Below are positions 8,557 through 14,270 of a stretch of DNA of 16,692 nt, in pieces. The translations under genes and the position numbers were made by a program. Within the stretch, counting starts at the first letter, position 1, and every line of letters starts with the position of its first letter. Source of the DNA: JBJXGE01 sp046154185 (lineage in GTDB: Bacteria; Planctomycetota; UBA8108; UBA1146; JAJFFE01); assembly GCA_046154185.1 (NCBI GenBank), contig JBJXGE010000028.1:1-16692 (forward strand). The letters run 5' to 3'. The notes beneath the pieces were generated by a model. That model was given only the letters and a program-made list of their open reading frames with translations, was not told the origin of the DNA and ran no database searches.

Positions 8557-10239
8557 CTAAAGCTTCGTATCGAGGTCCGTCGCGCCACGCGTGTTCCTGA
8601 ACTCCAGAAGCGCCGTGACGACGAGATAAATCGCCAGCAGCACGAGCGCGGTCGCGCAGATAGCGTTCAGCAAGCCGAGGTCGAGCCCTTTCGACTTCGC
8701 AAAGTTTGTGCGCGCGAGCGTGACGAGGGCGTACAGGGTTGTCACCAGCACGAACAACATCGGCGGCAACGTGAAGCGGAGTCGGCGGCCGGCCTTGCGC
8801 AGCCAAACTGAGATCGACAAGAGCGACAACGCCGCCAGCAGTTGGTTCGACGCGCCGAAGAGGATCCAGAAACTGCGGTACGCGTCATCGTCCGCAATGC
8901 TGATGAAAAACGCGGGCGGCGCAATCGTGATGATCGTCGCCGCGAGCGCGCCGAGTCGCCCCGGCCAGCCGAACAACTCCTGCACGATGTACCGACCAAG
9001 TCGCGTGCAGACATCCAGCGTGTCGAACACAAAGGTCGAGAACGCCATCGCGCCGAATGTGATCGCGATGTGCAGATGTTCTTTGCCGATATAGAGCGTG
9101 AGGAACTCGCCGATCCCGCGACCGTAGATCGTGCCGGGATCCTGTCCTTTGGTGTCGCCGGGCGCCACGATCATCACGGTCACGAGCGCGATGAGCGCGA
9201 CCAAGCCCTCTCCGAGCATCGCGCCGTAACCAACGGGTCGCAGATGCGACTCGCGGTCGATTTGTTTGCTCGTCGTTCCAGAACAGACGAGACCGTGAAA
9301 CCCGGAACAAGCGCCGCATGCAATCGTGACAAACAAGAACGGAAAGAGCGCGCCGGGACTCCCTTCGGGATTCCAAGCCTTGAACATCGGTTGCTTGATT
9401 TCGTAGCCGCCGACAAGCACGCCGGTGAGTCCGAGCGCGAGCGCGGCGTAAAGGATGAATCCTCCCAAATAGCCGCGCGGCTGGAGCAGCGCCCAAACCG
9501 GAGTCATCGAGGCGATGAAGCAATACGCCAAAATGATGAGACCCCACGTGCGCACGTCAAACGCTAGCCAACCGGAAATCGTCGTGCCGAGGTAGCAAAG
9601 CGCGAAGGTCGCCGGGACGAAAATCAAAGTCACGAGCGCGAGTGGGGGGCGTAGAAACTTTTGCACGAACCCCATGGCGAGGGCGAGCAGCAAGTACAGG
9701 ACGCTCGCCGCGGCAACCGCGCCGCCAGGACGAAAGTCGTCGGCGACGGTGGCGAGTTCCGCGGTGCCCGCGACAAATGTTTTAGCCGTGATCTGCGCAA
9801 AGGCGACGACGACATAGACGAGCGCTATCCAGATGAAAAGCAGCATCGCGCGGCCCGCCTTCGAGCCGAGTTGCGCGCGCGCGACTTCCGCAATGGAACA
9901 CCCGCCGTGGCGCACCGATGCGGTGAGCGTCGCGAAGTCATGGACCGCGCCGATGAGCACGACGCCGAGCGCGATCCACACGAGGCACGGCAGCCAACCA
10001 AACATGAGGCACGCGGCGATCGGTCCCGCAATCGGGCCCGCCGCAGCGATCGCAGAAAAATGCTGGCCAAACAAATAGAACGGTCGGGCCGCGACGTAGT
10101 CGATGCCGTCGGCCTTCGTGTGCGCGGGCGTCACGCGTTCGTCGTCGATGGAGAACTCGCGCGCGACGCGCGACGCATAGAAGCGGTAGCTGAGGATCAG
10201 CAAGGTGACGAACGCGATAGCGAGCAGCGTGAGCGACAT
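8557..10239 (-). CDS. cstA: CstA-family carbon starvation protein, membrane transporter
   Basis: This is a 560-residue polytopic inner-membrane protein of the CstA family. Hallmarks are FGQHFSAIAAAGPIAGPI (57-74), VWIALGVVLIGAVHDFATL (87-105), WALLQPRGYLGG (249-260) and ACGACSGFHGLVCSGTTSKQ (307-326). Family members are peptide or pyruvate transporters; E. coli CstA and BtsT differ in substrate, so peptide versus pyruvate cannot be decided here. At 560 residues it is shorter than E. coli CstA (about 700) and of the shorter subtype. The ATG at 10239 begins at a hydrophobic segment (MSLTLLAIAF). An in-frame TTG at 10284 would add 15 residues of poor character and is rejected. There is no ribosome binding site, consistent with the very close promoter described separately. 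Confidence 0.95.
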   Translation of the reverse strand: MSLTLLAIAFVTLLILSYRFYASRVAREFSIDDERVTPAHTKADGIDYVAARPFYLFGQHFSAIAAAGPIAGPIAACLMFGWLPCLVWIALGVVLIGAVHDFATLTASVRHGGCSIAEVARAQLGSKAGRAMLLFIWIALVYVVVAFAQITAKTFVAGTAELATVADDFRPGGAVAAASVLYLLLALAMGFVQKFLRPPLALVTLIFVPATFALCYLGTTISGWLAFDVRTWGLIILAYCFIASMTPVWALLQPRGYLGGFILYAALALGLTGVLVGGYEIKQPMFKAWNPEGSPGALFPFLFVTIACGACSGFHGLVCSGTTSKQIDRESHLRPVGYGAMLGEGLVALIALVTVMIVAPGDTKGQDPGTIYGRGIGEFLTLYIGKEHLHIAITFGAMAFSTFVFDTLDVCTRLGRYIVQELFGWPGRLGALAATIITIAPPAFFISIADDDAYRSFWILFGASNQLLAALSLLSISVWLRKAGRRLRFTLPPMLFVLVTTLYALVTLARTNFAKSKGLDLGLLNAICATALVLLAIYLVVTALLEFRNTRGATDLDTKL

Positions 10240-10248
10240 GGGGGCGAG

Positions 10249-10277
10249 AGTGTACTGGGTCGCGGCGGGCCCGTCAG
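10249..10277 (-). promoter_or_regulatory. cstA: Candidate cstA promoter, possibly giving a leaderless mRNA
   Basis: On the minus strand, CTGACG (10277-10272) and TACACT (10254-10249) are separated by exactly 17 bp, and each matches the sigma-70 boxes in 4 of 6 positions. Only 9 nt separate the -10 box from the cstA ATG, so the RNA would begin 2-3 nt before the start codon. That would explain the absence of a ribosome binding site. Confidence 0.4.
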
Positions 10278-10325
10278 GTCGCAAAACCGTCGGTCGCTCG
10301 CGGCGCGAAGCGCGCGCTCATCGCC

Positions 10326-10331
10326 TTGACA
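10326..10331 (+). promoter_or_regulatory. Consensus -35 box (TTGACA) upstream of the transglutaminase-like gene
   Basis: TTGACA is a perfect -35 hexamer in the gap divergent to cstA. At the expected distance no good -10 box is seen: 17 bp downstream reads GAGACT, and the best nearby hexamer, TACAGT at 10365-10370, is 33 bp away. It may belong to a promoter with an unusual -10 element or a different sigma factor, or be chance. Confidence 0.25.
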
Positions 10332-10391
10332 CTCGCGATGGACGCGGCGAGACTCCCGCCCCTTTACAGTTCGAGTTCTTTGACGGAGCCA

Positions 10392-11072
10392 ATGGTGCTG
10401 AAGAAGCGGCAGCCGCGCAGTCCATCGAAACTCAGCAGTGCGCCGCCGCCCTTCGCGTCTGCGCTCACGGCGCGCGAGCTCAGAGTCTTTCGCGGTTTCA
10501 AGAGTCCGCGGCACATCCAGGATTTTCTCGACGGCATTGCCTATAGCACCGATCCGGTGTATCGATCGCCGCGCAGTGTGCTGCGCGATCGCAAAGCGCA
10601 CTGCTTCGACGGCGCGTTGTTCGCAGCCGCATCGCTGCGTTTTCTCGGGTATCCACCCTTGATCATCGATTTGTTGGCGGAGAACGACGACGACCATTTG
10701 CTTGCAGTATTTCGCGACGACGGACTTTGGGGCGCGGTCGCGAAGTCGAATTTCACGGGCTTACGCTTTCGCGAGCCCATCCATCGCACGTTGCGCGAAC
10801 TTGTGCTCACGTACTTCGAACAGTTCTTCAATACGCGCGGCGCCAAATCGCTGCGACGCTTCACGCGACCACTCAATCTCGCCAAGCTCGATGCGTTGCG
10901 CTGGATGACGAGCGACGAGCAGCTCGAGATCATCGTCGAACAAGTCGATGCCGGCCGCCAAACTGCGATCGTGCCATCGCATCTTCTGCCCCGACTCGCT
11001 CGCGTCGACCGCCGCTCGTTTGAGGCTGGCATGGCCGGCGCCGACCCCGCGGGGCTCTTCACGCCGAAATAA
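10392..11072 (+). CDS. Conserved protein with transglutaminase/papain-like fold
   Basis: The 226-residue product is read as a transglutaminase-like cysteine protein. The central block holds a candidate nucleophile, Cys71, in KAHCFDGALFAAASLRFLG (68-86), and a candidate histidine, His102, in ENDDDHLLAVFR (97-108). The usual third-position aspartate is not obvious; Asn120 in AKSNF could stand in, as in papain. A strongly patterned stretch follows, LRFREPIHRTLRELVLTYFE (124-143). No export signal is seen. The reaction and partner are unknown; relatives include proteases and peptidoglycan or amide hydrolases. The ATG at 10392 is preferred because GGAG lies just upstream and the domain starts near residue 25; an ATG at 10338 and a TTG at 10326 are alternatives. 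It is co-oriented with the next two genes but 144 nt away, so possibly a separate transcript. Confidence 0.7.
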   Translation: MVLKKRQPRSPSKLSSAPPPFASALTARELRVFRGFKSPRHIQDFLDGIAYSTDPVYRSPRSVLRDRKAHCFDGALFAAASLRFLGYPPLIIDLLAENDDDHLLAVFRDDGLWGAVAKSNFTGLRFREPIHRTLRELVLTYFEQFFNTRGAKSLRRFTRPLNLAKLDALRWMTSDEQLEIIVEQVDAGRQTAIVPSHLLPRLARVDRRSFEAGMAGADPAGLFTPK

Positions 11073-11216
11073 CGCGCGTCCCCGAGCCGACCGCGCTTAT
11101 CCCTGTCGTAACGCGCTCTTTGTGCGCGCGGAGTTGGCTCGTCCGTGCGGTCGATCGTATGCTTCGGTAGTCGAACTTGACGACTTATCTTCGCGCTGGC
11201 GCGTTGCGCCGCTTCG

Positions 11217-12485
11217 ATGGGATTTTGCTTGATCGATCGCGTATTCAGTTTTGCCGAACTTCCCGCTTGCTGCAGTTTCACGGCTCCCGCCGGCGAGACG
11301 GTGCGCGCCAGCGTTGTGCGCATCAATCGCAGTAAGGTCGTCCTCGATTGGAAACTCGCTATCGAGGAAGAGCGGGTGATGAACGTCCAGCTCGAAGTCC
11401 TTGGCGCGGCGCCCATCGAGCTCGTGGCGCGCGTCTTTGCCTCCGGCGAGAGCGGGCTCTACTTGCGCTTCTTGCACGAAGACGCGAAGTCCGCGGCGCG
11501 CTTGCAAACCTTGCTGGTCGAAAAAGCGTTGGCGGTGGCGCCGTCGCCCACACAGGAAACTGCGCGTAAGCGAAGTGCGCGCGTCGTCGCGAGCGTCGAC
11601 GCGGCGAATGCCGGCGCAGCGACCAGTGAAGCGAGCGAAGCGATTCCGGACGACAACGGCGATATGCGCGCCAATATCCTGCGGAGCTCGCGGCGCATGA
11701 GTTCCGCGCAACTCGCCGCTCGCCATCGCGACGTGCAAGTCGTCAGCATGAGCGCGATCACGCGGCTGATCGCCGAAGCGGCCGACGAAGCGCTAAAACG
11801 CAGTGAGCTCAAGTGGGCGAGCACCGAGCGCGAGCGCCTGCTGAAGGAAACGGAAGCGAGCTTCTCCGAGCGGCTCGAAGCGTTGAAGGCCGAGAAAGCC
11901 GGGCTCCACGAGCACACGCATCATCTCGAGACGCAGCTCGCGCGCGCGCAGACACTCCTCGACGACGAGCGGCAACGCGTCGTGAGCGCCGACCAATTCA
12001 CGGTCTCAGATGCCGGACTCGTGGAGCTCGAGCAGCGCCTCGAGCGGCTCGTGCGGCGCGTCGTTCGCGCCGAAGCGAAGCCGGCCGAAGCGGAGGCCGA
12101 GATGCGCGAGATGGTGTTGCGCATCCTCGACGACGAGCGCTCGAAGATCAGCCAAAAGGCGGCGGACGCGCGCAGCGAAGAGCTGGCACTGCTCGAGAGC
12201 AAAGTCAAACGCCTCGCGACGACACTCGATGAAACGCGCTCGGCGCGTGACGAAGCGCAGCGCCGCGCGCAGGCGCTCGAGCAAGCCGGCGGGAGCGCAT
12301 TCAAGAACATCATGACGGCCGGGCTCGCGTCGGACGATCCGCGCCGCGACAAGAAAATGGGTTTGCTCAAGGAGCTGATGAGCGACAACCGGCAAGTGCG
12401 GGCGCATATCGCCACGCGCACGGTCGGCGCGCCGCCGGCGGCGAACGCCGGCTCCGTCAAGAAGACATTGGTCGAGCAAAACTGA
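11217..12485 (+). CDS. PilZ-like domain plus long coiled-coil protein, encoded next to a MamK-type actin
   Basis: This is a 422-residue soluble protein. Residues about 18-100 follow the beta-strand pattern of a PilZ domain (TVRASVVRINRSKVVLDWK; later LVARVFASGESGLYLRFLHED), but the cyclic-di-GMP motifs RxxxR and D/NxSxxG are not evident, so it is probably a non-binding or divergent version. A low-complexity alanine-rich linker (105-150) precedes a long, charged, heptad-like coiled coil (about 182-358, with a possible break at 258-268). The basic tail includes LASDDPRRDKKMGLLKELM (370-388). It ends 31 nt before the actin gene, which carries its own strong ribosome binding site, so the two are almost surely one operon. 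A filament partner, scaffold or tether is a reasonable inferred role. The ATG at 11217 has no ribosome binding site, so the exact start is uncertain. Confidence 0.65.
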   Translation: MGFCLIDRVFSFAELPACCSFTAPAGETVRASVVRINRSKVVLDWKLAIEEERVMNVQLEVLGAAPIELVARVFASGESGLYLRFLHEDAKSAARLQTLLVEKALAVAPSPTQETARKRSARVVASVDAANAGAATSEASEAIPDDNGDMRANILRSSRRMSSAQLAARHRDVQVVSMSAITRLIAEAADEALKRSELKWASTERERLLKETEASFSERLEALKAEKAGLHEHTHHLETQLARAQTLLDDERQRVVSADQFTVSDAGLVELEQRLERLVRRVVRAEAKPAEAEAEMREMVLRILDDERSKISQKAADARSEELALLESKVKRLATTLDETRSARDEAQRRAQALEQAGGSAFKNIMTAGLASDDPRRDKKMGLLKELMSDNRQVRAHIATRTVGAPPAANAGSVKKTLVEQN

Positions 12486-12500
12486 TCGTGAATCGCAACT

Positions 12501-12508
12501 AGAAGGAG
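12501..12508 (+). promoter_or_regulatory. Strong ribosome binding site of the actin gene
   Basis: AGAAGGAG lies 8 nt before the ATG at 12517. It is the best Shine-Dalgarno match in the window, where most other genes have weak or no such site, and suggests that the actin is made at a higher rate than its upstream partner. Confidence 0.8.
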
Positions 12509-12516
12509 TCACTGCA

Positions 12517-13560
12517 ATGTCCGAGAGTTTCTATATCGGTCTAGACCTCGGGACCAGCCGCACGTCGATCACTTGTTCGAACGGCGTGCGCGAAACAGTT
12601 TGGTCGTACGTCGGCTATCCGCAGGATCACGTGGCGCGCAAGCTGCTCGGCGGACGTGACGTGATATTCGGCAAAGAGGCGCTCGACAATCGCATGTCAC
12701 TGAACCTCATTCGTCCGCTCGAGGGCGGCAGCATCAAGAGTCGCGGCGGCAAAGACACGGAGGATATGCGCCGCGCGGTGCGCGATCTCTTGGGACATGC
12801 GATCGAGCAGGCGAAGATTCCGGCCGGTAGCACGGTCTACGCCGTAATCGGCGCGCCGGCCGAGGCGAGTGTCGATGGCAAAGCCGCGATCATCGATGCG
12901 GCGAGTAAGTTCTGCGACAGCGTGATTGTGTGCTCGGAGCCGTTCGCCGTCGCCTATGGACTAGACTTTCTCAACGACACGCTGGTGATCGATATCGGCG
13001 CCGGCACGACCGACTTGTGTCGGGTTCACGGCACGATGCCGAAGCCGGACGATCAACGCACGCACGAAGTCGGCGGTGACGCGATCGACAAGTCATTGCT
13101 GAAGTTGATCGGCGAGAAGCACCCGGAAGTGCAGATCAGCATTCACAAAGTGCGCGAGATCAAAGAGCGCTACTCATCGGTGTCGCGCAACATGGACAAA
13201 GTCTCCGTGCAGTTGCCGGTCGCGGGCAAGCCGAAGACGTACGATCTCACGGAGCTTGTTTACCAAGCGTGCTACACGTTGGTGCCGCCGACCGTCGCCG
13301 CGCTCCAGGACTTGATCGCCACCTACGACCCGGACTTCCAAGAGAAGATGCGCAACAACATCTTGCTGGGCGGTGGCGGTAGCCAGATTCCGGGCCTCGG
13401 TCGCGCCATCGAAGACGCTCTCAAGGAATATGGTGGCGGCCGCGTCGAGACCGTTGAAGAACCGCAGTACGCCGGCTCCAACGGCGCGTTGAAGATAGCA
13501 CTCGATCTGCCGGAAGAGTATTGGAAAGAGTTCAACAGCAAGACGCACGCGACGGCCTAG
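12517..13560 (+). CDS. mamK-like: MamK-type bacterial actin
   Basis: This 347-residue protein is an actin-fold ATPase. Nucleotide motifs are GLDLGTSRT (8-16, phosphate 1), VIDIGAGTTDLC (157-168, phosphate 2) and LLGGGGSQIPGL (283-294, adenosine). Similarity to MamK runs the full length: VGYPQD (32-37), VYAVIGAPAEAS (107-118), SEPFAVAYGLD (140-150), GTMPKPDDQ (172-180), a GALKIA block (323-328) and an LPEEYW end (331-336). Glu141 and Asp159 have the same spacing as MamK Glu143 and Asp161, needed for ATP turnover. MreB-type motifs and an MreB membrane helix are absent. MamK forms cytoplasmic filaments that position magnetosomes, but no other magnetosome gene is visible, so this member may organise something else. 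It is second in a two-gene unit with the PilZ-like/coiled-coil protein. Family assignment is confident; function is not. Confidence 0.88.
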   Translation: MSESFYIGLDLGTSRTSITCSNGVRETVWSYVGYPQDHVARKLLGGRDVIFGKEALDNRMSLNLIRPLEGGSIKSRGGKDTEDMRRAVRDLLGHAIEQAKIPAGSTVYAVIGAPAEASVDGKAAIIDAASKFCDSVIVCSEPFAVAYGLDFLNDTLVIDIGAGTTDLCRVHGTMPKPDDQRTHEVGGDAIDKSLLKLIGEKHPEVQISIHKVREIKERYSSVSRNMDKVSVQLPVAGKPKTYDLTELVYQACYTLVPPTVAALQDLIATYDPDFQEKMRNNILLGGGGSQIPGLGRAIEDALKEYGGGRVETVEEPQYAGSNGALKIALDLPEEYWKEFNSKTHATA

Positions 13561-13592
13561 CGCCGCGCGAGCGCGCGCACCGAGGAGAATCG

Positions 13593-13618
13593 ACGGCGGG
13601 CGCGGAAGCGCCCGCCGT
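13593..13618 (+). terminator. Strong hairpin ending the actin operon
   Basis: A perfect 11-bp GC-rich stem, 13593-13603 (ACGGCGGGCGC) with 13608-13618, closes on a GGAA tetraloop of the GNRA class. It starts 33 nt after the actin stop. No T tract follows, so it may act with Rho or protect the mRNA 3' end rather than be a classical intrinsic terminator. Confidence 0.6.
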
Positions 13619-14270
13619 GTTCGATGCGGCGCCGCGAGGCCATGGCTATTCGCCGGCGTCGAGCGCAGGTGAGATTCGTTCGACCAGCAGATTCCCTGCA
13701 ATCACCAGCACCCGACCACGCCCATCCGGCCGACTTCACCATTACGCAACGTGGGTGTCAGTCGACAAATAGGTGACTCGCGCAAACCCGCCAGCAGTCC
13801 TTTCCAACCGAACCCATCGAACCAAAAGCTCGCGCGCGGCTGACAAGCGGCGCTGCGCCGGGTGCCGGCTGAAATTCATTTTGCTTCAAAGCTTGGATTC
13901 GCCGGGGATGGGCACTAAACTCACGCGTTGTGCAGATTGAGTGGTCGAGTGAGCGACTCACCACCGCGTAGCGTGCAGGGGCTTTTTTTAAGCGTCGGTT
14001 GTTTTTTTGGCGTACCAATCCGCGAGCTGCGTGCTGATCCATCGGGTGTCGATCCGGAGATTCGATCGGCCGTCCGCCATTTGACTTTCGCCGCTCGGGC
14101 TTTTTCGTGTTGCATGTAGTTGGGCATCGATCGACAGCAGAAACTGGTAACTGACCCCGCGCGTGCGGTGATCCTCGCGTTGCGGTCGTCAGTTGAGCAT
14201 CGGCGCTAAATGTCCACCCGCCGAGTGACTCGCATCCTAGAGATGGTGGGCGAAAAGGGAGTTTGGATCT
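13619..14270. other. Long intergenic region without a convincing gene
   Basis: About 650 bp lack any frame that resembles a known protein. A hairpin lies at 13941-13964: stem GTGGT-GAGT against ACTCACCAC, with one bulged C and a 5-nt loop. It is followed by two isolated runs of seven T at 13983-13989 and 14002-14008, which stand out in GC-rich DNA. Together they could be the end of a small rightward RNA, but no good stem touches either T run. A small inverted repeat (CCGC/GCGG) lies near 14158-14169. No clear promoter for the downstream gene was found. It may hold a decayed gene or a dispersed repeat. Confidence 0.4.
14255..14261 (+). promoter_or_regulatory. Ribosome binding site that fixes the GTG start of the secreted repeat protein
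   Basis: AAGGGAG lies 9 nt before the GTG at 14271 and 12 nt before the in-frame GTG at 14274. The spacing favours the first GTG as the start. Confidence 0.6.

Noticed and set aside
12517..13560. MreB, ParM or FtsA as the identity of the actin-like gene
   Set aside because: The full-length motif set (VGYP, AVIGAPA, SEPFAVAYGLD, GTMPKPDDQ, LPEEYW) fits MamK, and no membrane-binding helix or cell-shape neighbours (mreC, mreD) are present.
13921..14127. Leftward 68-codon frame in the long intergenic region
   Set aside because: Lysines come from the two T7 runs and the rest shows no known motif; no ribosome binding site. A decayed gene cannot be excluded.
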